The notes beneath the pieces were generated by a model. That model saw nothing but the letters and a program-made list of their open reading frames with translations. It did no database searches and had not been told where the DNA came from. Below are positions 1 through 8,695 of a stretch of 16,892 bases of DNA, one piece after another. This stretch comes from Chalciporus piperatus (Eukaryota > Basidiomycota > Agaricomycetes > Boletales > Boletaceae), in NCBI GenBank assembly GCA_038093975.1, contig JBBPTG010000394.1:1-16892 (forward strand). The letters are read 5' to 3'. The number at the start of each line of letters is the position of its first letter. Position 1 is the first letter of the stretch. The position numbers and the translations under genes were made by a program.

Positions 1-39
1 GCCCTAGAGTCCAGGCGGTGTTTTCAAGTCTAATCCAAG
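1..39. other. flank left of LTR copy A
   Basis: These 39 bases precede LTR copy A and hold no gene that can be recognised. Read on the minus strand, the base run directly after the LTR begins CTTGGATTAGACTTG. A TGG two bases from an LTR end is where a tRNA primer-binding site would sit, so this could be the start of the internal region of an element lying mostly outside the window. I cannot name a matching tRNA, so this is only a possibility. Confidence 0.25.
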
Positions 40-493
40 TGTTATGACTGAGTCACAACACAGCGGGGACTTAAGGCAACACTAAGCCTTGCGAAGGAAT
101 ATGCTGAGTACTAAAGCTTAATTGCGGTGAGGCAACAAATGGATTAGACTGGGGTCTGTGATAAGTACAGGGCTACTTATATACTATTGAGAAGTGCGCA
201 CAGACCAACAGCCGAATAAGGAAAACACAAAGGGAAAGATAGATAAGGTAAATGGTAAGATGATAAGAAAAGGTACCAGGCACGGATTAGGGTTTAGGCC
301 ATGACATCATTGCTGACTCATCTAAGTCTGGACCTTTATCACGTGACCTGATTATGTAATAGTTTACGTAATGCTACAGGGACTACCGGAGCGGATTAAG
401 ATGAATCCGGCTTGACCCCTAAGTTGTAGACAAAGTCCAGTGTTCGAATACCGTCGTAGGCAAAAGTTTGAAAAGTTTTTAAATACTATAACA
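40..493 (-). mobile_element. Ty3/gypsy-type LTR, copy A (solo or end of an element off-window)
   Basis: A 454-base block starts TGTTATGACT and ends ACTATAACA, so it has TG...CA termini. It matches the 455-base LTR at 5945-6399 in the same orientation, with roughly 95% identity by eye and about two dozen differences. The transcriptional direction is minus: a TATATAAG box lies on the minus strand at 176-183. A CACGTG box lies at 340-345. The five-base flanks (CCAAG on the left, TCTTG on the right) do not form a target-site duplication, so it may be a recombinant or one end of an element extending left of the window. No polypurine tract borders its right side, so it is not the 3' LTR of anything in this window. 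Confidence 0.85.
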
Positions 494-917
494 TCTTGCA
501 AATTCTCTCAGCAGGCGCCTCCATATCCAGCCAAGCAGCAAGGTATTCATCTTTCATGTCCAGGGACTCCCTCAAATAATCGTTTTGGGTCTTATTCAAA
601 TACCCTCAGTCATTAAATCTGGGCACCCACACAGTCGAGCATACCTTGGGTTTTGGTAGTTTCAAAGAAGGCAGAACATACTCTCCATCAGCTGCGTCAT
701 ACATCCGATCAGCAGTGCTGGGTGTGAGGCCACGATCCAGTGGCGTTTCCAGTCTCGGCATCTGAGGTGATGATTGAGGGATAGCAGCCTTGTGTTTTTT
801 GCTCTTGTGGCTTGGCGGGGTGAGCTTGACCATCTTGATCTTTGATCCCTTCTTGAGAAACTTGACCTCTTGCACTGGGGTCCATGGTGTGGCCTTCTCG
901 ATCTTGGGCTTGACCAT
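494..917 (-). pseudogene. unknown protein gene, 3' end cut off by LTR copy A
   Basis: An ATG at 917 opens a reading frame coding for a Lys/Pro-rich N-terminus (KIEKATPW, SHKSKKHKAAIP) and then a more ordered part ending STVWVPRFND. A TGA at 608-606 stops it at 103 residues. In the same frame beyond the TGA, the sequence stays protein-like (GYLNKTQNDYLRESLDMKDE, then YLAAWLDMEAPAERI) right up to the LTR at 493, where the LTR's own TTATAG supplies a stop. The simplest reading is one gene with an in-frame nonsense change whose 3' end was removed by the LTR. A sequencing error at the TGA is also possible. I do not recognise the family. There are no catalytic motifs or membrane segments; the last visible part looks helical. 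Upstream exons cannot be ruled out. Confidence 0.45.
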
Positions 918-1353
918 TGTACAATCGGATACTTGGTGATAATGTTTGCCTCATTGGCAGGTTAGCATATTTCAGGCCACCCAGGGGCATAGGTGACAAG
1001 ATGAACGGGCCGGAGCCTTTGATCACTCGCGGAAGCATTTGTACATCAGAGCCATCAGATCCTTCCTCCGAACAACAGCCGCTTGACATCGGATGCATTA
1101 GCCGATATCTTGACAGCTTCTTATCCGACGTCATCAGGACGATGTAACATGCAGACATGGCTGAAAGGTGACAAGCGTCTGATTGACAGCTTCACACCCG
1201 ACGTCCTCGGGCCTAGTTTAGATGTCTGATAAATTGACCCAGAGCCGACATCATTGGGACCTATCACACTGAAGGAGCCAATGACCAGCAACGAAGGTTC
1301 CTGACTGCACTGACACCAGGATTTGTTTCTCTTGCACCTGAAGCAACAGAAAG
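918..1353. other. intergenic region between divergent genes
   Basis: This stretch separates the minus-strand fragment starting at 917 from the plus-strand gene starting at 1354 and would hold both promoters. Reading frames stay open on both strands through 917-1158, but neither has a recognisable protein, so neither is called. An imperfect direct repeat is visible: TTGACAGCTTC at 1110 and again at 1183, each followed by a CCGACGTC(A/C)TC(A/G)GG-like block, with a weaker third match (CCGACATCAT) near 1244. This could be a promoter element or local duplication. Confidence 0.35.
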
Positions 1354-4061
1354 ATGGTCATGAAGTCTGCCACCCAAATGACGGTTGAACGTTCCTATGA
1401 TAAGCAGGACCTTCCCTCCAGTGATCATGACTCTGAGGAACCGGGTGATATAGACCACCCAGGTGACGGTAATATAGATTCTCTGGCAGAGGATGAATCC
1501 GAGGAAGAGAACCCTAACGAGGAGGATGTGGAGCAAGCAGAAGATGGGCCGAACCAGCCGAAGACGCGGCCGACGGAATTTTCAGAGGAAGAGTTGGCTA
1601 TTATGGCGGAGTTCGTCACGCCTTGGAAAAATTCAGAGAAGGCCAAGAAGGCGTCGATCATGAAGAATATGTGGGGCAGGTTAGCTGAGCTCGAGTCTGT
1701 CAAGGGTCTTGGACTTGAGGCTTTCAAAGACCGCAAACATGTGAGCGAATCCAGTGTGTTAAGCCCTTAGATGCTGATTGCAATAATACACTAGCAATAC
1801 ACATTCTGGTTGTACAGCAAGTCTCGCAAACGAGCCGAGGACAAGCCAAAGTATAGTCAGCGCTGGACGGTCCGCAAAGTCGTATCCCGAAGGAACAAAG
1901 AAGAGGTGATGACAATCATCGAACACGAGTTTCAGGAGAAGCGGGGGTCCCAGGGGATGATCAAGCATTGGCAGGCTGGCATCACTAAATTCCTGGAATC
2001 ACTTTCCAAGGACGACAGGGAGCAACTAGAGGCTGAGGTCGAAGAATGGAATGCAGACAAGCCGTCGGCCGAAGTCCAAGCTGAGTAGGTCCTCTGACTG
2101 TCTGATTGATCGGCTGGTATTGACCTCTATGGCTATGTCATCAGCAATGCATCGAAGAAAGCTCCAAACATGGTCCTTGCGTTTGCTAAGGATATGTGGA
2201 AGAACTGTGGAGCGCGGATCATGGTCATGAGTGCATGGAAGGACAAAGACGACGATGTCCTTATTTCTCAGTCAGTTAGCTTCATCGGCCGCTGTCGATC
2301 TCAAGCTAACCATACAATTCAGCTTCGATTACAACGACGAGTTGGACAATGGCCCGCCGTTTGAACATTGGGACAGCATTCACCCTAAATGGAACAAATG
2401 GGCCAACACAGCCTTTGGGGTGAACGACAGGCCAGCCGAAGAAGGGAGCGAAGATGAAGGGTCTTTGGAAGGCTTGCCGGTCATTACTAGGAAGAAGAAG
2501 AAGAATAGCGTTGAGGCGACGATAAAGTTGCTCAAGCCTGATTGGACAGCGAAGGAGCCTCCAATCATTCCTGATATCAAGCTGATGAACCTTGACCAGA
2601 TGAAGGATGTGGTGCGAGCCTTCTTGACTGCTCATTACAGTGAGTCGGCCGATGTTGAATGGATCTCGGCTGAGCAGGTCGACAGGACTAGAGTCGGGTA
2701 GCCACAAGGCCAAGGTCCCATTTGGCGAGGTGGCTAAACGACAGGCCGCCTTCATCCATGCGGACTATCTGCCGAAAGGGTTTGTGATGATTGATCCATC
2801 GAAGATGAGGCAAAAGCAAGTCGAAAGCTTGCTTAGTTTCTGGCAGAGCAGACAGCAGGCCAGGAAGGTGCCGATATTTGCTTGGAGTCAGGTGGGAGGG
2901 GCGAAAGGGGGATTTCAGGTAACACATGACCAGAGCAAACGGCTAGACAAGAGCAAACGGCTCCAGAGTCGTCAGAGAGCTCCCTCGCCAGAACTCACTG
3001 ACAATGAATTTGTCTCTGTGCAGACTCCCAAGGGAAAGGGGAAAGGGAAAGCACAAGAGGTACCCATCATGTCTGATGTGTCATCGGCCGAGGAGGATGA
3101 AGACAATGAAATGGGGGACTACAGTGGGTCCATGCAGCATTGGCATTGATGAGAGCATGCTAATCGGCCGACAGATTTGCCAGCTTTCGATCAACATCGG
3201 ACTGCATCCCGAAAGACCCCAGCCCCTTCCAGCTGGCATGATGTCAGAGCCAAACAAGGTGAACCGTCCAAGGTTTACAAGGAACAGTCAGCATCCAAGG
3301 AGAAAACGTCTCAGGGGACTGACAAGGTAATACATAACAACTTTATCTTTGCTCATAAAGTCTAACTCAGAGTCCCAGCCAAAGCCAAAGCCAAAGCCAA
3401 AGCCACAGCCAAAGCCACAGCCTAAGCCATTGGAGCCTAAATCTAAGGCTAAGCCCCAGCCTCCTAAGCCAAGGGGCCAGGAGGAAGGTTCGAAGGGCCG
3501 TAGAGAGAACAAACGTCCTCTGACTGAAGAGGATGGTTCAGTCCCTGATCTGTCGAGCAATGACAGGATCTCCAAGAGAGTTCGCAGAGAGAAGGATTCA
3601 AGGCAGCCGGCCGAAACCAAGGCTGACAAGCAGCCGGCCGCAATCAAGGCTGACAAGGTAAGTGGACATATGTGTATATTGAGCTTGACTGACAAATGAC
3701 AATGTGACCCAGGGTGCCACCGATGACAGGAAGGAGAAAACTTCAACAAAGGGTAGGAAGAATAAACGTCCTGTGACTGAGGAGGATGGTTCAGCCGCCG
3801 ATTCGTCGGCCGATGACAGGCTCACCAAGAGAGTTCGCAAAGAGAAGGATTCAAGGCAGCCGGCCGAGGCCAAGGCTGACAAGGTCAATGCACATATGTG
3901 TATATTGAGCTTGACTGACAAATGACGATTTGATCCAGGGTGCGGCCGATGAAACATTCCATAAAGTCCCTGAGGCATCGGCTCGCAGGTCAGGTAGACC
4001 AAGGAAGACTCCAGCTCGCAAGGACGATGGTGTAGTAACACCTACCAAAAAGAGACCCTAA
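1354..4061 (+). CDS. nine-exon gene, basidiomycete-type hypothetical protein with AT-hook-like tail
   Basis: Exons by hand: 1354-1740, 1795-2084, 2145-2270, 2323-2639, 2692-3123, 3175-3326, 3373-3657, 3713-3883, 3939-4061, giving 760 residues. Apart from intron six, introns are 51-60 bases with GT...AG ends and all phases agree. Intron six is ambiguous: the acceptor at 3372 gives 46 bases, the one at 3360 only 34. The start is the first ATG after an in-frame TGA at 1339. Layout: acidic N-terminus; basic helical part (KPKYSQRWTVRKVVSRR) and EEWNADKP; a conserved-looking core (FAKDMWKNCGARIMVMSAW, HFDYNDELDNGPPFEHW, FIHADYLPKGFVMIDPSK); KP repeats; two copies of a basic module; and SGRPRKTPARKDD, like an AT-hook. 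I recall similar multi-exon proteins of unknown function in Agaricomycetes but cannot name a domain. Nuclear or chromatin location is inferred from the basic tail. It converges on the gene ending at 4184. Confidence 0.7.
3376..3440 (+). repeat. Lys-Pro hexanucleotide repeat inside exon seven
   Basis: A run of AAGCCA/CAGCCA-type hexamers encodes alternating KPKPKP and QPKP. It is an in-frame coding microsatellite that makes a flexible, positively charged linker between the core of the protein and the duplicated basic modules. Length variation between strains would be expected. Confidence 0.8.
3486..3938 (+). repeat. tandem duplication of an exon together with its following intron
   Basis: Two adjacent units match. 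Unit one runs from about 3486 through the intron at 3658-3712. Unit two runs from about 3737 through the intron at 3884-3938. The coding parts share NKRP(L/V)TEEDGS, KRVR(R/K)EKDSRQPAE and KADK. The introns are both 55 bases and nearly identical in the middle (CATATGTGTATATTGAGC shared). The second donor is GTCAAT instead of GTAAGT. Because the intron copy is so similar, the duplication was at DNA level and fairly recent. A shorter internal echo (KQPAAIKADK) at the end of exon seven suggests a further partial step. Confidence 0.85.
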
Positions 4062-4183
4062 TCTAGGTTTCTTTCTTTCGGACTTGACTGCTTAAGTAGG
4101 CGTTTTGAATGGACTGCAAAGAAAAGACTCTATTGCGATGTATATACAGTACAAGATAACGATGATATACATTGGCCCTGCCC
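4062..4183. other. short gap between convergent 3' ends
   Basis: This 122-base gap separates the stop of the plus-strand gene (4059-4061) from the stop of the minus-strand gene (4186-4184). It must contain both 3' untranslated regions and polyadenylation signals, so the transcripts are likely to overlap. No other feature is visible. Confidence 0.5.
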
Positions 4184-5944
4184 TCACTCCTCAGTGTCCA
4201 TCGGCTCTGATTGATCATCCCCTGAGGGAACCTTGTCAGTGGTATCATGATCTTCGCCCAATGGGCCGTCATCTGACTCAGCGGCCGGACTGGACGGCTG
4301 GGACAGGTATTCGAACAAAGCCTGCATGGCTGTACCCATGTCAGGCTCTGTGTTGGTGTCGGCCGGCGGTGCGGCTGTCCCTTGGTCACTAGATTCAATG
4401 ACTGGCCTTGAGTCCAGGGTCGGGTCGGCCTCCAAAGTGACCGTGCTGGCCTCAGCGACGATCTCGGGCGCCGGGAGGGGTGCAGGCACTGAGGGCGAGG
4501 GGGACAAGGCGGATCGTGGGGGAGCCGAAGCCGAGGGGGAGCGAAGGGGGAGAGAGGCAGAGGGAGATGGGCGAGGTTGCCAGACAAACGACGCGGCCGG
4601 TGATGGACGATGATCGACGGCTTGTACTTGCCTGACCGTTTCCAACACCCTCGACATCCCACTGACCTGCTGGGATACCACCAAAAGCCCTGACTCCAGC
4701 TCGGAGAAGCGAGCCTCCATTTGGTCGAAGCGAGCGGCCGAGGGATGGATGGCGCCCTCCAGCCTCAGAGCGTAATCCCTCCATTCGGCATAGTCGGTCG
4801 ACTCGCTCGAAGGACGAGAGACCGCCAAGACACCTGGAAGGTGTCCGTGCTCTCTGACGACCTTCGAGATCACCTGCCGGAAGGTCGGGACCTCGACCAC
4901 TGGGGCTGGTAGACTATGTTAATGTCACATAGAGACCTGAATGACCTATGAACTCACTTGGCTTCACCTTCTTCGCCTTCGGCTCCTCTGATGCCGACTG
5001 AGCCCTTGGTCTCTTCTTCGTTGTGCTCCGGCTGGCCTGCCCTTTGTCTTCCAGCCGCTTGGTCTGCTCCATGGCCAATGGGTTGTCGGAGTCGTCGTCC
5101 TCAGGAGCCGCTGTCTCCTTGCCTTTCCCCTTGCCTGTTGCCACCCTCGTTTGGCGAGTGCTCTTCGGCCTGGTGGAGGGGCCTGGGGTGGCAGGCAGAT
5201 CCGTCCCTGCGGCCGAAGCCGCGCGTCTTGGATGGGCCGTTGTGAGCGAACACTTCTGCTTTCCCTGAAAACAGGGAATGCAGGCGTTGCGGCTCACTCC
5301 AGGATGCGGAATGCAGTCCCGACCCATGGTGACACACCGGTCACATGGAGAGCGTTCTGGGGGAGGGGGTAGAACGGAGCCGCTGCCTGAGGCGGCAGCA
5401 GCCAAGGCGGGGGAGGGATGGGACGGGCCGGGTTGAGCGTTTTTGGCTCGTTCGGCCTTGTTACGTTCCTGTTGAGCCTTTGTTTGCATCATAGGCAGGT
5501 GGCGGCGGGGGCGAGACGGTGTCTTTGGGGTTGGGGCTGGGAGACGAGCCGGGTTGGGTGCTTGTGGTGGTGGGCGTTGAGTCTGCACGACGATCGAAGG
5601 GAGGGAGGGAAGCGATGGGCCCGATGGTGCTGACGCTTTGGTGTGTTTCGGGCGAGGCCTCGAGGACTTTGAAGGGACCGGCCGCTCTATTGGGTCATCT
5701 TCTGGCTCCTCAGCCTCATCTGACTCGACCGCAATAGCCCTCTGTTTACCCTTTCCTTGACGAGCTGGCGGCGGCGAGGTGATGCGAGGAGCCGTCGAAG
5801 GCAGGGCAGTGGGCAACTCAGCAGTGGCAGGGGGGGGCGTTGTCGAGTGAGCGGCCTCAGATGGCCGGTACCAGTGGTGGAACTCTATGGAGTCGCCAGG
5901 ATGGAGGATGGACTCCCATACCGGCCAACTGTTGACGTTGGTGC
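4184..5944 (-). pseudogene. Zn2Cys6-like, coiled-coil gene, 5' end removed by chromovirus insertion
   Basis: Two visible exons, 5944-4958 and 4905-4184, are joined by a 52-base intron with a GTGAGT donor and CAG acceptor that keeps the frame. The frame is open to the LTR edge at 5945, where it reads NSWPVWESILHPGDSIEFHH and then WYRPSE. It meets a TGA inside the LTR and has no ATG before the MM pair at about residue 152, so the true N-terminus is lost. The middle is Pro/Ser/Lys-rich and disordered. Cysteines at about 5345-5250 are spaced C-x2-C-x6-C-x10-C-x2-C-x6-C, which fits the fungal binuclear zinc cluster spacing, although it lies mid-protein and has few basic residues. Exon two begins with a heptad-like helical region (FDQMEARFSELESGLLVVS) and ends in an acidic tail (SEPMDTEE). 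Sequence-specific DNA binding is inferred only. It may be a member of a repeated basidiomycete family rather than a true regulator. Confidence 0.6.
4906..4957 (-). other. intron in the Zn2Cys6-like gene
   Basis: On the minus strand the intron begins GTGAGTTC at 4957 and ends CTACCAG at 4906, with a CATTAAC branch-like motif about 20 bases before the end. The upstream exon leaves one base and the acceptor at 4906 supplies two, restoring frame. The alternative TAG acceptor at 4914 breaks it. Confidence 0.75.
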
Positions 5945-6399
5945 TGTTATGACTGAGTCAAAACACAGCGGGGACTTAAGGCAACACTAGGCCTTGCGAA
6001 GGAGTATGCTGAGTACTAAAACTTAATTGCGGTGAAGCAACAAATGGATTAGACTGGGGTCTGTGATAAGTACAGGGCTACTTATATACTATTGAAAAGC
6101 GCGCACAGACCAACAGCCGAATAAGGAAATCATAAGGGAAAAGATAAATAAGGTAAATGGGACGATAGATAAGAAAAGGTACCAGGTACGGGTTAGGGTC
6201 TAGGCCATGACATCATTGCTGACTCATCTGAGTCTAGACCTTTGTCACGTGACCTGATTATGTAATAGTTTACGTAATGCTACAGGGACTACCGGAGCAG
6301 ATTAAGATGAATCCGGCTTGACCCCTAAGTTGTAGACAAAGTCCAGAGTTCGAATACCGTTGTAGGCAAAAGTTTGAAAAGTTTTTAAATACTATAACA
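5945..6399 (-). mobile_element. 3' LTR of the chromovirus (copy B)
   Basis: A 455-base LTR with TGTTATGACT and ACTATAACA ends. It is the 3' LTR because the element's pol stop (6413-6411) and a purine-rich tract sit directly against its right edge. Its TATATAAG box on the minus strand at 6081-6088 and CACGTG at 6246-6251 match copy A. Transcription from this LTR would run leftward into the truncated Zn2Cys6-like gene. The left flank is GGTGC; without the other end of the element a target-site duplication cannot be tested. Confidence 0.9.
6081..6088 (-). promoter_or_regulatory. LTR TATA box
   Basis: TATATAAG on the minus strand, present in both LTR copies (176-183 in copy A). It fixes the direction of LTR transcription as minus. 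Start-site and enhancer positions cannot be seen. Confidence 0.5.
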
Positions 6400-6410
6400 C
6401 TATCCCCTCT
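6400..6410 (-). other. polypurine tract of the chromovirus
   Basis: On the minus strand AGAGGGGATAG lies between the pol stop codon and the first base of the 3' LTR. This is the expected position and composition for the second-strand primer of an LTR retrotransposon. It proves that LTR copy B belongs to this pol and is not a neighbour by chance. Confidence 0.85.
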
Positions 6411-8279
6411 CTAGGAATCGCATTCCAGGCGATTCGGCAACTTGCGCTCAGGAACCTCTGTCAGATTTTCGTATTTTTGGAACAAGGCAGAGAAATTTCC
6501 CATGGTCATGTTGATTCGTCGTGGGGCGGACGGGTGCTTTTTGTGAAAAGCTTTGACAGCTTCAGGTGCATTTGACAAATGCGCTGCCTTTTCCCATGTA
6601 CGGTCCGATATGTCCCAACCTTTCCAATGAACCAGGTACTCTAACTGTCCTTGTTTAACCTGAGACTTCACTACGTAATCCACCTCGTATTCTTCTTCTC
6701 CTTCTTGGTTGACTATCACCGGATCCGGAAGACGGACCGGTTGCCCTTCCAACGGTTCTCGAGCCGGTTTGACCCGTTTGACATTAACCGTGGGATGGAT
6801 ATGCATTGAATTGGGCAAGTCTAGTGTGACTGCATTGGGAAGGACCTTCGTGATCTGATAAGGTCCGATCCAGTTTTGCGTCATCTTTTTGGAGGGATAA
6901 GGTAATTTGAGGTTGTCCGTGGATAACATAACAAAATCTCCGATTTGATAATCTGGAGCTTCGGACCGATGCTTGTCCGCTTGCTCTTTCATCCGGTTTT
7001 GAGTTTCTTCTAACGCCTGCTCTACTTCTTTGTGTGCCTTTCCACATTTCTTTAAGAATGTACCAGCCGGAGATGAATTGCCTTCGAATCCCATGCGTGG
7101 GAAGTAGTTTTTTGTTATAGCAAAGGGGATAGTTCCGGTAGCAGTGGAAAGGGAGGAATTGTGATGGAACTGCGCTATCTTCAACCAATCAGCCCATTCC
7201 GTTTGACGTTTAGCCACGTAAGCGCGGAGATACTGCTGGAGTTCTCGATTCATACGCTCCGTTTGGCCATCGGTTTGGGGGTGATAAGCGGTTGACAACT
7301 TCTGTTCTATTCCTAAAAGGGTGCAAAGCTGCGAAGTAAACTCCGATGCAAATTGCGGTCCTCTATCTGAAACAATTGAAGAGGGAAGTCCATGTCTACA
7401 CCAAACATTGTCTCTAAATAGAATAGCTAGTTCTTTTGAAGAAATTGTCTTTTTACAAGCAATAAACTCTACTTCTTTAGAGAAACGATCTACAATAACG
7501 CAAATGGAGTCAAAGCCACGTGATTTGGGAAAACCCGTGGTAAAATCTATAGATATATCCTTCCAAGGTTCTTTTGGAACCGGAAGGGGAATTAATTTGC
7601 CAGCTTGTGCCGTTGACTTTCCCTTCGTGAGGGCGCACGTCTGACAATGTTCTACGTATGTTTTAACGTCCTTTGTGACACCAGGCCACGAGAAATAACG
7701 AGTAACTAAGTGTAAGGTACGTCCTTGACCACCATGGCCACCAATAGGGGAATCATGAAGGATTGTAAGTAATTTAGTACGTAAGGAAATAGGAACGAAA
7801 ACTTTGTTTTTGTCATTTTTAAATACTATAGACCCCTCGTCAAAAGCGAAGCCATCTACCATATCATTTTTTATTTTTTCTGATTCATTTTGTATTTCGT
7901 CATAAATAGGTGAAGAAAGAGTAACTGTATTAATAAAAACAGAAGCAGGAAGTACAGTAATATTTTTGTTATGGTCGGGATCTGCTTCTCTGTGATCTTC
8001 TCGACGAGATAAAGCATCAGCCCTTCCATTTGTAGCACCCGGTTTATAAATAATCGAGTAATTATACTCTGAGAGCAACGCATTCCAGCGTGCTTGACGT
8101 GGGCTCAGAGTTTGGGGAGATTTCCAATATTCGAGATTCTTGTGATCAGTCCAAATCTCGAAATGTTCTCGACCCATTAGATAATGTCTCCATTCCTGTA
8201 AAGCCCGAATGACAGCTAGAAGCTCCTTGTCATAAACCGGGTAGTTCTTCTCGGCAGAACTAAAGGAATGGGAAATGAA
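6411..8279 (-). CDS. pol: Ty3/gypsy chromovirus pol, 5'-truncated: RNase H end, integrase, chromodomain
   Basis: An uninterrupted frame runs from the break at 8279 to the stop at 6411, about 622 residues. It opens inside RNase H (FISHSFSSAEKNYPVYDKEL, then WTDHKNLEYW). Numbering from the Met at 8177, the integrase zinc finger uses H141, H148, C178 and C181. The catalytic core has D211, D271 and E307, a D-x59-D-x35-E arrangement. A GPY/F-type module (NWIGPYQI) is near 435. A chromodomain at about 495-550 (YEVDYVVKS, YLVHWKGW, RTWE) makes it a chromovirus, a group whose chromodomain is known to steer integration through histone marks. Gag, protease, reverse transcriptase and the 5' LTR are absent: just beyond 8279 the frame meets TGA and the sequence becomes unrelated AT-rich DNA. 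There are no stops or frameshifts in what remains, so the truncation may be recent. It cannot move by itself. Confidence 0.93.
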   Translation of the reverse strand, partial: FISHSFSSAEKNYPVYDKELLAVIRALQEWRHYLMGREHFEIWTDHKNLEYWKSPQTLSPRQARWNALLSEYNYSIIYKPGATNGRADALSRREDHREADPDHNKNITVLPASVFINTVTLSSPIYDEIQNESEKIKNDMVDGFAFDEGSIVFKNDKNKVFVPISLRTKLLTILHDSPIGGHGGQGRTLHLVTRYFSWPGVTKDVKTYVEHCQTCALTKGKSTAQAGKLIPLPVPKEPWKDISIDFTTGFPKSRGFDSICVIVDRFSKEVEFIACKKTISSKELAILFRDNVWCRHGLPSSIVSDRGPQFASEFTSQLCTLLGIEQKLSTAYHPQTDGQTERMNRELQQYLRAYVAKRQTEWADWLKIAQFHHNSSLSTATGTIPFAITKNYFPRMGFEGNSSPAGTFLKKCGKAHKEVEQALEETQNRMKEQADKHRSEAPDYQIGDFVMLSTDNLKLPYPSKKMTQNWIGPYQITKVLPNAVTLDLPNSMHIHPTVNVKRVKPAREPLEGQPVRLPDPVIVNQEGEEEYEVDYVVKSQVKQGQLEYLVHWKGWDISDRTWEKAAHLSNAPEAVKAFHKKHPSAPRRINMTMGNFSALFQKYENLTEVPERKLPNRLECDS

Positions 8280-8695
8280 GCATCAGGAAAAAACCTCTGT
8301 TCCCTATATCACTCTTTGATGATATATGGAGGTATTTGATGATATATGTTACTATATGTGTCATATGGATCCAATGGCCAGAATGCAAAAGTCCCCTGTA
8401 AAATAGCACAAAATAGCACACAAAAAGTGCCATATAGCATTATATAGTACCATATAGTAGGTGTTTTAACAGGACCAATGGCCTATGCTCAGCCTTGGCT
8501 TTTTGTGTCAGATATGCACATGCGCACATATAGTGCTATCTGGAAATGTCCAAATGTAATCTGGGACTTTTCCTTTTGTCACCATTCTTCACTCTTTGTA
8601 CTCATTTGTCACACATTTAGAACGGGGAAAACGTGATTCATTTGCAGCGGCCCAAAACCAGCCCAAAAACAGAAAACAAATTACAGCAGCTACAA
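8280..8695. other. AT-rich segment, no gene recognised
   Basis: This stretch joins the broken pol to the 3' end of the DUF6532-like gene. It is rich in TATATGG/CATATAG words and has a direct repeat TTTGATGATATATG at about 8313 and 8335. A hairpin-like pair, CCTGTAAAA near 8395 and TTTTAACAGG near 8464-8473, flanks about 60 AT-rich bases and could be the remnant of a small non-autonomous element. Two CCAATGGCC boxes occur at about 8371 and 8475. No open reading frame of note is visible. The right end probably contains the 3' untranslated region of the neighbouring gene. Confidence 0.4.

Noticed and set aside
917..1158. Open frames on both strands between the divergent genes
   Set aside because: Both strands are open over the same bases, neither has a recognisable block, and no splice pattern favours one, so no gene is called.
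40..6399. LTR copies A and B as the two ends of one element carrying the genes between them
   Set aside because: They have the same orientation, but copy B is tied to the pol on its right by a polypurine tract. Copy A has no polypurine tract inside, and the outer flanks share no duplication. The genes between are host-like with introns.
7321..7644. Plus-strand 107-codon frame inside the chromovirus pol
   Set aside because: It is antisense to the integrase core, whose motifs are complete on the other strand.
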